Below, in pieces: positions 39,396 through 47,083 of a DNA stretch of 64,000 nucleotides. This DNA is from Chryseobacterium sp. OV279 (lineage in GTDB: Bacteria; Bacteroidota; Bacteroidia; Flavobacteriales; Weeksellaceae). Positions within the stretch are counted from its first letter, which is position 1; each line of letters opens with the position of its first letter. Under the pieces are notes generated by a model. That model worked only from the letters and a program-made list of their open reading frames with translations, had not been told where the DNA came from and ran no database searches. The translations under genes and the position numbers were made by a program. The DNA is taken from the NCBI RefSeq assembly GCF_900128945.1, contig NZ_FQUD01000001.1:1725450-1789449 (forward strand). The letters run 5' to 3'.

Positions 39396-39621
39396 CTTTG
39401 TTCAAAATAAGTTATTAAATCCTTATTGTGTGAATTTTAATAATTGAGATATTTTTAAATTACTGATGCAATGTGTTTTAGCGGTTTTTAAAAGTGTGAA
39501 TTAAATGAATAGGCTTTTGTCTTTCCGTTGTGAAGAATTTTTTTCTACCCAATTATTTTTTTCCTGATTGGCATTTGCGTAATTTTATTCTCTGTATAAC
39601 AGAATTCATACTAATAAATAA

Positions 39622-41040
39622 ATGGAAAGATATAATTACGGAATGATTGGCCTCGGAGTAATGGGACGCAATCTTCTTTATAATATTGCCGATAACGGCT
39701 TTTCTATCGCCGGATTCGACCTTGATGGAGAGAAAGTAAAAGAACTACAGGACGGCGCCACCTCAGAAATGAAAGTAAAAGGAACAGGTACGATGGAAGA
39801 TTTTGTATCTGCCCTGGAAACCCCAAGGAAAATTATTCTTATGGTTCCGGCCGGAAAGCCTGTAGATGCGGTTCTGGAAAGTATCACACCGCTTTTAAGC
39901 ACAGGAGATATCGTAATTGATGCCGGTAATTCTTATTTCCAAGATACCAACAGACGTGTTGCGGATCTGGCCTCAAAGAATCTTCACTTTATGGGAATGG
40001 GTGTTTCCGGAGGTGAAAAAGGAGCCAGAACAGGCCCAAGCATCATGCCGGGTGGAGATCTGGAAGCTTTCCATCTTATTCAGCCTATGCTGGAAGCTAT
40101 TTCAGCCAAAGTGGGCAATGAAGCGTGTACCGCTTATATGGGAAAAGATTCCGCAGGAAACTATGTGAAAATGGTTCACAACGGAATTGAATACGCGATC
40201 ATGCAGCTAATCAGCGAAGCCTATGATTTGTTGAAAAGAGGTGCGAATTTAAACAACGATCAGTTATACCAGGTTTTCAAAGAATGGAATAATGGTGAAA
40301 TGAATTCATTCCTGATCGAGATCACAAGAGATATTTTTCAGCAGAAAGATTCATTGACAGATGGTTATCTTGTCGATCAGATCTTAGATAAAGCAGGAGC
40401 TAAGGGAACCGGAAAATGGACCTCCGAGCAGGCTATGGAAATAGGAGTTTCTATTCCTACTATTGATATTGCAGTAACTTCCAGAATTTTATCAGCCTAT
40501 AAAGAAGAGAGGGTTCAGGCTTCTCAGCTGTATGCTGAAAAAGAAATGGTAAGTCCGGAAAATACAGAATTATTCATTAAAGAAGTGGGTGATGCTCTAT
40601 ATTTAGCAACATTGATCAGCTATGCACAGGGATTGGCCTTACTGGTAAAAGCTTCTGAAGAATACAATTTCCAGATTCCTTTGAAAGATGTGGTGAAAAT
40701 CTGGAGAGGAGGATGTATCATCCGCTCGGTGCTGTTGGAAAAGTTTTATTCCGCATATACCAAAGATCCTCTTCTGTCCAATATTTTACTGGATCAGGAT
40801 ATTTCCGTGATCGTTAAGGATAAAATTAAATCATTACGAAAAACAGCTGCTTATGCTGCTTCAAATGGAATTTCAAGTTTAGGGATTCAGACTGCTTTAG
40901 GATATTTTGACGCCTATACCACAGAATCACTGCCTGTGAATCTGATTCAGGCGCAGCGGGATTATTTCGGAGCACATACTTATCAGAGAACAGACAGAGA
41001 AGGTGTTTTTCACACTTCATGGCAAACTGCAAACGATTAA
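39622..41040 (+). CDS. gnd: 6-phosphogluconate dehydrogenase (decarboxylating)
   Basis: This 472-residue enzyme matches the full length of the standard dimeric form. It oxidises 6-phosphogluconate to ribulose-5-phosphate with release of CO2 and NADPH, in the cytoplasm. It has the N-terminal Rossmann motif GLGVMGRN, the substrate-site stretch GMGVSGGEKGARTGPSIMPGG, the catalytic region NYVKMVHNGIEYAIMQLI and a C-terminal RTDREGVFHTSW tail. It is the first gene of a three-gene set with zwf (11 bases downstream) and pgl, giving the whole oxidative pentose phosphate branch in one operon. Confidence 0.97.
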   Translation: MERYNYGMIGLGVMGRNLLYNIADNGFSIAGFDLDGEKVKELQDGATSEMKVKGTGTMEDFVSALETPRKIILMVPAGKPVDAVLESITPLLSTGDIVIDAGNSYFQDTNRRVADLASKNLHFMGMGVSGGEKGARTGPSIMPGGDLEAFHLIQPMLEAISAKVGNEACTAYMGKDSAGNYVKMVHNGIEYAIMQLISEAYDLLKRGANLNNDQLYQVFKEWNNGEMNSFLIEITRDIFQQKDSLTDGYLVDQILDKAGAKGTGKWTSEQAMEIGVSIPTIDIAVTSRILSAYKEERVQASQLYAEKEMVSPENTELFIKEVGDALYLATLISYAQGLALLVKASEEYNFQIPLKDVVKIWRGGCIIRSVLLEKFYSAYTKDPLLSNILLDQDISVIVKDKIKSLRKTAAYAASNGISSLGIQTALGYFDAYTTESLPVNLIQAQRDYFGAHTYQRTDREGVFHTSWQTAND

Positions 41041-41051
41041 AATTGGGAAAA

Positions 41052-42533
41052 ATGAATGACAATAAAGTCTTGAAGCCAACTACAATTATCATATTTGGTG
41101 CGACAGGAGATTTGGCGAAAAGAAAACTTTTTCCGGCGTTTTATAATTTATACATCGACGGCAGAATGCCCAAAGGTTTTAATATTCTGGCACTCGGAAG
41201 AGCAGACAATACCAATGAATATTTTAAAAACTACATCAAAGAAAACCTTGAGAATTTCTCAAGGAAAAAGATAACTACAGAAGACTGGGCCGGTTTTCAG
41301 GCTCATATTACTTATTTTCAGCATCAACTGGATGAGGAAAGTTCTTACAAAAATCTGCACCAGAAATTAGAGGATTTTGATAAGGTTTACGGAACGAGAG
41401 GGAACAGGTTGTTTTATTTATCCATCGGACCTGATTTCGTTTCTACCATTTCCAATCATATCAAAAATTCAGCATTGGCTTCTGACGCTAAAAAAGACCG
41501 CATCATTATCGAAAAACCATTCGGTCATGATAAACAGTCGGCAATTGAACTGAACAGTTTACTGGCTGAAACGTTTGAAGAGGAGCAGATTTACCGTATC
41601 GATCATTATTTGGGGAAAGAAACTGTACAGAATATATTAGCATTTAGATTCGGAAATTCTATTTTTGAACCTTTATGGGACAGTAAGCATATAGAATCCG
41701 TGCAGATTACCGTTGCGGAAGAAGTAGGTGTTGAAACCAGAGGCGCTTTCTATGAGCAGACCGGAGCGCTTAAGGATATGATTCAGAACCATTTATTGCA
41801 AATTCTTTGTATGGTCGCTATGGAACCACCGGCTTCACTGGAAGCGGGCGAAATCAGAGACCGCAAGGTAGATGTTTTGAAATCTATCCGCAGAATTCCG
41901 GCAGATCAGGTGGATCATTATGCCGTAAGAGGCCAGTACGGAAAAGGCATCGTGAATGGAGTAGAGGCTAAAGGCTATCGTCAGGAAGACGGAATTGCTA
42001 CCGATTCCAATACGGAAACTTTTGCCGCTGTAAAATTCTATCTGGATAATGAAAGATGGCAGGACGTTCCTTTTTACGTTCGTACAGGGAAGAAAATGAA
42101 GGAAAAGCATTCTTATATTACCATTCAGTTTAAACCGCTTCCACATTCTACATTTTCAGAAAGCTCACAGCACTTATCTGCTAATAGATTGATTATCAAT
42201 ATTCAGCCATTAATGGATATCAGACTGCAGTTTATGGCAAAGAAACCGGGACTTTCATTGGTGTTAAAGCCTGTTGAAATGATTTTCGACAATTTCGCCT
42301 GTCAGGAAGATACCCCTGAAGCTTACGAAACACTATTACTTGATGCACTTATAGGAGATCTTACTTTGTTTATGCGTTCCGATCAGGTGGAAGAAGCCTG
42401 GGATGTTGTCAAAACCATTCAGGAAGCCTGGGCAAGCAATAAAGATGCATCTTTTCCAAACTATGAAGCAGGAAGCTGGGGCCCGAAAGAAAGTATTGCA
42501 CTGGTTGAAAGACAGGGGCATAACTGGGTGTAA
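41052..42533 (+). CDS. zwf: glucose-6-phosphate 1-dehydrogenase
   Basis: This 493-residue enzyme oxidises glucose-6-phosphate to 6-phosphogluconolactone with reduction of NADP+. The start ATG at 41052 was chosen: an upstream in-frame start would overlap gnd and add residues foreign to the family. FGATGDLAKRKL is the nucleotide-binding motif, IIEKPFGHDKQSA and YRIDHYLGKETVQN are the signature with the catalytic His, and PFYVRTGKKM is the conserved C-terminal segment. It sits between gnd and pgl, tightly spaced, so the three are co-expressed. Confidence 0.97.
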   Translation: MNDNKVLKPTTIIIFGATGDLAKRKLFPAFYNLYIDGRMPKGFNILALGRADNTNEYFKNYIKENLENFSRKKITTEDWAGFQAHITYFQHQLDEESSYKNLHQKLEDFDKVYGTRGNRLFYLSIGPDFVSTISNHIKNSALASDAKKDRIIIEKPFGHDKQSAIELNSLLAETFEEEQIYRIDHYLGKETVQNILAFRFGNSIFEPLWDSKHIESVQITVAEEVGVETRGAFYEQTGALKDMIQNHLLQILCMVAMEPPASLEAGEIRDRKVDVLKSIRRIPADQVDHYAVRGQYGKGIVNGVEAKGYRQEDGIATDSNTETFAAVKFYLDNERWQDVPFYVRTGKKMKEKHSYITIQFKPLPHSTFSESSQHLSANRLIINIQPLMDIRLQFMAKKPGLSLVLKPVEMIFDNFACQEDTPEAYETLLLDALIGDLTLFMRSDQVEEAWDVVKTIQEAWASNKDASFPNYEAGSWGPKESIALVERQGHNWV

Positions 42534-42558
42534 CATATCAATTTAAATTAGAAGAAAA

Positions 42559-43269
42559 ATGAATATCACAGTATTTAACGATCTGGAGAAATTATATACA
42601 AAAGCAGCGGATACATTTGTGGATCTTTCCAAAAAATCGATTCAGAAAAATGACCGTTTCGTGGTCGCTTTAAGTGGAGGTTCTTCTCCTAAAGCTATTT
42701 TTAATCTGCTGGCGACTGAGGAGTATGCAGACAAAGTTGAATGGAACAAACTCTACTTTTTTTGGGTAGACGAACGCTGGGTTCCTTTAGATGATGATAA
42801 AAGCAATGCACTGATGACCTTCGAGACTCTTCTGAATAAAGTTCCCGTCAATAAAGATCAGATTTTCCCTATGTATGAAGACGGAATACTTCCGGAAGAT
42901 TATGCTGCTGAATACGAGCAACAGATTAAAAATGTTCTCGGAAATGATGGGGTTTTTGATTTTATTCTTTTAGGAATGGGAGACGACGGTCACACGGCTT
43001 CTCTGTTTCCGGGTGAGGCTGTTCTGGATGAAAATGAAAAGTGGGTGTCCGCTTATTATCTGAAATCTCAGGAAATGTTCAGAATCACTCTGACGTCACC
43101 ATTGATTAACAAAGCTGAAAATATACTGATTATTGCATTCGGAGAGTCGAAAAAACATGCCCTGAATGAGGTTTTAAACGGTGAGTACAATCCAAAACTG
43201 TACCCGTTACAGCTTATTGACAGAAAAGAAGGCCTTCAGTTGTTCACCGATGAAAAGGCGAAAGGCTAA
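42559..43269 (+). CDS. pgl: 6-phosphogluconolactonase
   Basis: This 236-residue protein is of the DevB/SOL type and hydrolyses 6-phosphogluconolactone, the product of zwf, to the substrate of gnd. The motifs VALSGGSSPKAIFNLL, FFWVDERWVP and ILLGMGDDGHTASLFPG are those of the family active site. It is 25 bases after zwf and the last gene of the operon, followed by a strong terminator. Confidence 0.95.
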   Translation: MNITVFNDLEKLYTKAADTFVDLSKKSIQKNDRFVVALSGGSSPKAIFNLLATEEYADKVEWNKLYFFWVDERWVPLDDDKSNALMTFETLLNKVPVNKDQIFPMYEDGILPEDYAAEYEQQIKNVLGNDGVFDFILLGMGDDGHTASLFPGEAVLDENEKWVSAYYLKSQEMFRITLTSPLINKAENILIIAFGESKKHALNEVLNGEYNPKLYPLQLIDRKEGLQLFTDEKAKG

Positions 43270-43295
43270 ACGACTATTAATATTAATATAAGATC

Positions 43296-43336
43296 AGAGC
43301 GCACCGTTAGAAATCTAACGGTGCGCTCTTTTTTTT
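43296..43336 (+). terminator. strong terminator of gnd-zwf-pgl
   Basis: A 16-bp perfect stem (AGAGCGCACCGTTAGA and its complement) with a 2-base loop is followed by eight or more T residues. Confidence 0.97.
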
Positions 43337-43552
43337 AACTGAAAATGGTTAAATTATAAGTGTTTTGAATGTATTCTAGTGTATTGATAATGTGTTTGTA
43401 ATTTATTATTAAAAAAATCACCATATATTGAAATATTAATTAAATTTGTTTTAGCCGGACTGCCGGTTTTAGATTTATCATTTCTCTATCGTATAAAATA
43501 GAAAAGGTAAAATATCCAATCCAAAATAAACTAATAACATATAACCTTTATT

Positions 43553-44143
43553 ATGAATGCTTTAATTATTATCGATGTACAGTATGATTTTTTACCGGGA
43601 GGCTCTTTGGCCGTTAACCATGGTGATGAAATTGTACAGACAATCAACGATTTACAGTCCAAATATGATTTGGTGGTCGCTACACAGGACTGGCACCCGA
43701 GAGGTCACAAGAGTTTCGTTACGTCTCATCCGGGGAAAGAACCGTTTGAAGAAATATCTTTAAACGGGCTGAACCAGGTATTGTGGCCCGAACACTGCAT
43801 ACAGGGAACAAAAGGAGCAGAGCTGGTTCCGGAACTTTTAACGAATGCTGTTGAGGCTATTTTTAGAAAAGGAATGGATAAAGAAATTGACAGTTACAGT
43901 GGCTTTTTCGATAATGGCAGAAAAAAATCCACAGGTATGGCTGATTATCTTAAAGGACGTGGAGTTACCGAAGTAGCCGTTTGCGGAGTAGCCGCCGATT
44001 ATTGTGTGTACTATACGGCCAATGATGCGCTGGACTTAGGTTTTAAATCAAGTATTATAGAAAGCGCTTCCAAACCGATAGATCCCGAAAGATATGCAAG
44101 GATGAAGAAAGACTTCCAGGCAAAAGGAGGAACTGTTATTTAA
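43553..44143 (+). CDS. pncA: nicotinamidase
   Basis: This 196-residue cysteine hydrolase of the isochorismatase fold converts nicotinamide to nicotinate for NAD salvage. The catalytic triad is visible: Asp8 in IIIDVQYDF, Lys in FRKGMDKEIDSYSGF and Cys in CGVAADYCV. The metal-binding stretch is TQDWHPRGHKSF. It is a single gene, 283 bases after pgl. A TAAATTTG at 43441 could be a -7 element but would leave a leader of about 100 bases. A terminator follows. Confidence 0.95.
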   Translation: MNALIIIDVQYDFLPGGSLAVNHGDEIVQTINDLQSKYDLVVATQDWHPRGHKSFVTSHPGKEPFEEISLNGLNQVLWPEHCIQGTKGAELVPELLTNAVEAIFRKGMDKEIDSYSGFFDNGRKKSTGMADYLKGRGVTEVAVCGVAADYCVYYTANDALDLGFKSSIIESASKPIDPERYARMKKDFQAKGGTVI

Positions 44144-44225
44144 CGGTTGATGTTTTCCTGAATATTTATATAATGGAATATGAGGAATTGGTTTTGGCTG
44201 ATCTGTCATGTTCCGCTAGAAAAAT

Positions 44226-44256
44226 AAAACCTTCAAATTAATTTGGAGGTTTTTTA
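44226..44256 (+). terminator. terminator of pncA
   Basis: AAAACCTTCAAATT / AATTTGGAGGTTTT with one T-G pair is followed by a T-run. Confidence 0.85.
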
Positions 44257-44342
44257 TTTTCATCATCCTAATTTTCATTTCCATTTCTGTATTCAGGATG
44301 CAAAAATTCCACGAATGTACAGCCAATAAAAAACAAAAATGT

Positions 44343-44385
44343 CAACATATGTTGAATGTTTTAAAAATGTTGAAATCTACATTTG
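44343..44385 (+). promoter_or_regulatory. promoter with palindromic operator (RidA-like gene)
   Basis: TACATTTG at 44378-44385 is an exact -7 match. TTG at 44352-44354 lies 23 bases upstream and overlaps the perfect palindrome CAACATATGTTG (44343-44354). ATGTTGAA also recurs 18 bases apart (44349 and 44367). The arrangement suggests a repressor or activator site over the -33 region. The regulator is unknown. Confidence 0.5.
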
Positions 44386-44412
44386 CTCTGTTAATTCAAT
44401 ACAAAAAATATC

Positions 44413-44898
44413 ATGAAGCGTATCATATTCAACCTTTCTGCATTCTGCTTAGGATGCCTTGCCTTTTCTCAAACTCATACATCCTCTGTCATCAACAAAA
44501 ACCCCAAATCCCTTTTTGATCCCACTCCGTTTGCTTTTTCTCATACTACCAGCCATGATGGGGAAGGACAGTATGTATTTATATCCGGGCAAAGCGGTGG
44601 AGAAGGTTTGAAGCATAGCCTTTCTGCAGATTTCAGAACTCAGGTGAAGTGGTCTCTGAAAAATTTAGAAACAGTGCTTTCGGAATATGGATTAGGGGTT
44701 AATGATGTCCTTAAAATCACGATCCTCATCGTTGATCATGATCAGGAAAAACTTAAAATATGGACGGAAGAAATGCATAAAACATGGAAAAGCCATACGT
44801 TCCCGGCCAGTACTTTAATTCCTGTCCCTAAATTGGCACTGGATGATATGCAGATCGAAGTAGATGCAGTTGCTTTCAGTAAAAAGAAAATACATTAA
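44413..44898 (+). CDS. exported RidA/YjgF-family protein
   Basis: This 161-residue protein has a Sec signal peptide (MKRIIFNLSAFCLGCLAFSQ) followed by a RidA-like trimer subunit (residues about 35-155: YVFISGQSGG, FRTQVKWSLKNLETVLSEYG and VLKITILIVDH). Cytoplasmic RidA removes reactive enamines by deamination, using an Arg in a PARS motif. Here the matching place reads PASTLIPVPKL, so the Arg is missing and the enzyme activity is doubtful. Together with its export, this points to a ligand-binding or altered role. It is a single gene with its own promoter. Confidence 0.8.
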   Translation: MKRIIFNLSAFCLGCLAFSQTHTSSVINKNPKSLFDPTPFAFSHTTSHDGEGQYVFISGQSGGEGLKHSLSADFRTQVKWSLKNLETVLSEYGLGVNDVLKITILIVDHDQEKLKIWTEEMHKTWKSHTFPASTLIPVPKLALDDMQIEVDAVAFSKKKIH

Positions 44899-44904
44899 GC
44901 AGAG

Positions 44905-45085
44905 TTTCGGGTTGGAGAGTTTGAGAGTTTTAGAGTTTGAGTGTGTCGGGGTCGGGTTTTGGGTTTTGGGTTTTCAGATATATGAAATCTGACGTCTGAA
45001 ATCTAATATTCACCATCTGAAAACTTCTGTCAATGAAAAAATTCACCATTCACTTGCGAAGCCCAATTGACCATTCTAATTTTTT
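44905..45085. repeat. intergenic word repeats (copy A)
   Basis: The region contains GAGTTTGAGAGTTTTAG-type words and GAAATCTGACGTCTGAAATCT. It also has a segment at about 45044-45075 built around TTCACTTGCGAAGC that recurs at 45797-45830. The short frame beginning at 45033 is made of this repeat and is not a gene. Confidence 0.6.
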
Positions 45086-45104
45086 TTATAAATACATTGT
45101 AATA

Positions 45105-45187
45105 TTTGTCCAAATCACCGTCTCAAGTTGTCTATTGTACCGCATATTGTTGTTACACAGAGACACTACCTTTGCATCGTTCATAAA
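45105..45187 (+). promoter_or_regulatory. operator-promoter of the DinB gene, twin of 46974-47056
   Basis: TTTGTCCAAATCA, a 7-base spacer and AAGTTGTCTATT are followed, 62 bases from the first base, by the -7 element TACCTTTG (45167-45174) and TTCATAA. The same elements at the same spacing occur upstream of the SDR gene. TTGTC half-sites at 45106 and 45128 are 22 bases apart on one face of the helix, as expected for an AraC-type activator. Confidence 0.7.
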
Positions 45188-45207
45188 CGATATTAAACCA
45201 AAAAGAG

Positions 45208-45699
45208 ATGATGATACAATCCATTACAGGTCTTGCCAATATTTTAAAACTTAATGACAGGCTTTTTATAAATGCTTTAGAAAACATTACGAACGAACAG
45301 GCTAAAGAGCGTTTGAGTGAGCATAATAATCCTGTCAACTGGCTGGCCAATCATATTTTATGGGGCAGATATGAAATGTTAGACCTATTGGGAAAAGCTC
45401 GTGAGAAAAATCCTTATAAGGAATTGTTTGAAAATTTCAAACCGTATGATGAAGATACAGTGCTTAACCAGATAGAATACATCAAAGAGGAATGGAGTAA
45501 GGTTGCTCTTCTCATCAGTGATGCTCTTGAAACTGTTACCGAAGAACGACTTGCTGAAGAGGCTAAATCAGTTACTCCAATAGGTATTCCTACCATATTT
45601 GGAAGTTTGTCATTTTTTGTATGGCATGAAAGTTACCATCTTGGTCAGGTCGCTCTTCTTAAAAAACATTATACTGCAGAGCCCATGAAATTTTTCTAA
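45208..45699 (+). CDS. DinB-family putative metal-dependent protein
   Basis: This 163-residue four-helix-bundle protein is of the DinB/YfiT-like group. The three metal-binding His positions are visible: one in NWLANHILWGRYE and two in FFVWHESYHLGQ. Relatives include thiol transferases and stress proteins, but the substrate is unknown. ATG at the first or second codon is possible. Its promoter is shared in design with the SDR gene next to the GlxA-type regulator, suggesting control by that regulator. A terminator follows. Confidence 0.85.
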   Translation: MMIQSITGLANILKLNDRLFINALENITNEQAKERLSEHNNPVNWLANHILWGRYEMLDLLGKAREKNPYKELFENFKPYDEDTVLNQIEYIKEEWSKVALLISDALETVTEERLAEEAKSVTPIGIPTIFGSLSFFVWHESYHLGQVALLKKHYTAEPMKFF

Positions 45700-45730
45700 A
45701 AAGCATATTGTAAATAATAGCATTCAACCA

Positions 45731-45765
45731 CAAAAGCCTTAGATTTTACTAAGGCTTTTGTGATT
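45731..45765 (+). terminator. terminator of the DinB gene
   Basis: A 12-bp perfect stem CAAAAGCCTTAG / CTAAGGCTTTTG with a 6-base loop leads into T-rich sequence. Confidence 0.85.
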
Positions 45766-45784
45766 TTTCGTCTGGAAAATATAA

Positions 45785-45932
45785 GATCTTCCTCAAAATT
45801 CACCCTTCACTTGCGAAGCAAAATTCACCCTTCACATTTATTAATCTCAATCTCAGCTTAAAGTCTCATGTCTGAAATCTGATGTCTGAAATCTGACGTC
45901 TTGCATCTTGGCTCTTGGTTCTTGACTCTTAA
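45785..45932 (+). repeat. intergenic word repeats (copy B)
   Basis: Tandem-like words TTCACCCTTCAC and GTCTGAAATCTG are followed by a CTTG/CTCTT run. Positions 45881-45931 match the reverse complement of 51307-51357 at about 44 of 51 bases, in the same order. Confidence 0.7.
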
Positions 45933-45944
45933 CACTAATCACTG

Positions 45945-46943
45945 TCACATCAAATCCTGAAAAAACCCGGATTCCTTATTAAATCTGGCTTTATAATCAG
46001 TCGGTGAAAGGCCGGTTAATTTTTTAAAAACATCCTTGAATGCTCTTTCGTCGCTATAACCTACATCGTCCATAATTTCAAAAATACTTTTCCGGCCTCT
46101 TTCCAGTGCGCTTTTCGCAGCTTCAATCTTTACCCGCTGCATATATTCAACAGGAGTATTGTGGGTGGCTTTAATAAAACGGCGGTCAAAGTTCCGTCGG
46201 CTGACGGCCAGTTGGGAAGCCAGTTTTTCAAAAGATATTTTTTCGCTGACATTCTGTTCGATATAGCTTTGTGCCTTGATAATAACTTCATCATCATGAT
46301 TTTTCTGTGGCTGAAAAACAGCAAAAGGCGACTGCAGACTTCTGCCCGGATCTATCTGGAAAACTTTTGAACAGTAAATAGCCGTTTCTCGGTCAAAATA
46401 TTTCTCAACAAGCAGCAATACAAGATTTAAAAATGAAAAAGCTCCGCCATTGGTATACAGCCCGTGTCCGGCAAGAAGAAGCTTATCCGTCTGAAGATCA
46501 ATGTCCGGAAAAAGTGCTTTAAAATCATTTTCAGCCTGCCAGTGGGTGGAGCAGGTTTTGTTATTCAATAATCCTGTAGCAGCGAGAAGAAATGCTCCTG
46601 TGCAGATACTGGCTATTTCAGCGCCATCTTTATATTGTTTGTTAATCCAGTCAATCAGTTCCTGGTTATCATTGATCAGTTGAGCAAAACCTTTCGGATG
46701 GGAGATGGAAGGGATAATAACCAGATCATGTTTTCTGACAGTACTTACATCAACGGGATTAAGGGAATATAAGCTGTTATTCTCCTTCAGTTCTGTCAAT
46801 ACACCTGCCATCCGGATTTCTATACCGGAGCTTTTTCCTGCTTTTCGCCAATACTCATTAGCTTCGGTCAGTATTTCCAAAGTTCCTACTACGCTGCTCA
46901 GATTAACATTTCCCGCAGGAACAAGAATTGTTACTTGTTTCAT
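45945..46943 (-). CDS. GlxA-type AraC regulator (DJ-1/PfpI + HTH)
   Basis: This 332-residue transcription factor has a DJ-1/PfpI (class I amidotransferase-like) domain at about 1-195, including ASICTGAFLLAATGLLNNKTCSTHW. An AraC double-HTH occupies about 225-325, with FEKLASQLAVSRRNFDRRF and the signature GYSDERAFKDVFKKLTGLSPTDYK. The ATG at 46941-46943 was chosen because a -7 element ends only 14 bases upstream. A longer reading begins with TTG at 46982, inside the promoter. It is divergent from the SDR gene and probably controls it, itself and the DinB gene through TTGTC half-sites. This is inference from shared operators. Confidence 0.9.
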   Translation of the reverse strand: MKQVTILVPAGNVNLSSVVGTLEILTEANEYWRKAGKSSGIEIRMAGVLTELKENNSLYSLNPVDVSTVRKHDLVIIPSISHPKGFAQLINDNQELIDWINKQYKDGAEIASICTGAFLLAATGLLNNKTCSTHWQAENDFKALFPDIDLQTDKLLLAGHGLYTNGGAFSFLNLVLLLVEKYFDRETAIYCSKVFQIDPGRSLQSPFAVFQPQKNHDDEVIIKAQSYIEQNVSEKISFEKLASQLAVSRRNFDRRFIKATHNTPVEYMQRVKIEAAKSALERGRKSIFEIMDDVGYSDERAFKDVFKKLTGLSPTDYKARFNKESGFFQDLM

Positions 46944-46956
46944 CCTTAATTTTTTA

Positions 46957-46987
46957 CAAAGATATGATAATGTTTTGTCCAAATCAA
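46957..46987 (-). promoter_or_regulatory. promoter of the GlxA-type regulator
   Basis: On the minus strand, TTG (46985-46987) and TATCTTTG (46957-46964) are 20 bases apart, a full match to the Bacteroidetes promoter. The predicted leader is only about 8 bases. The operator word TTTGTCCAAATCA overlaps the interval between -33 and -7, which suggests autoregulation. Confidence 0.7.
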
Positions 46988-47056
46988 CACATTAAGTTGT
47001 CTATTTTACGGTATAAAGTTGCCTGATATAGACAATACCTTTGTCATGTTCATAAG
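46974..47056 (+). promoter_or_regulatory. operator-promoter of the SDR gene, twin of 45105-45187
   Basis: A gapless alignment with 45105-45187 matches at about three quarters of positions. TTGTC half-sites at 46975 and 46997 are 22 bases apart. A third, inverted copy (TAGACAA) abuts the -7 element TACCTTTG at 47036-47043. The aligned TTG is only 14 bases from the -7, a poor -33 that fits activator dependence. Confidence 0.7.
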
Positions 47057-47083
47057 AACACTAAATCAAAAACAAACAGAATT

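Noticed and set aside
41019-41051. Longer N-terminus for zwf overlapping gnd
   Set aside because: The extra residues are unlike the family; the ATG at 41052 gives the normal length.
44298-44519. 73-codon frame overlapping the RidA-like start
   Set aside because: It runs over the promoter and into the real gene in another frame.
45033-45254. 73-codon frame upstream of the DinB gene
   Set aside because: It is made of an intergenic repeat and runs through the operator and promoter.
46944-46982. Longer N-terminus for the GlxA-type regulator (TTG start)
   Set aside because: It would begin inside the promoter and operator; the ATG at 46943 fits the domain start.
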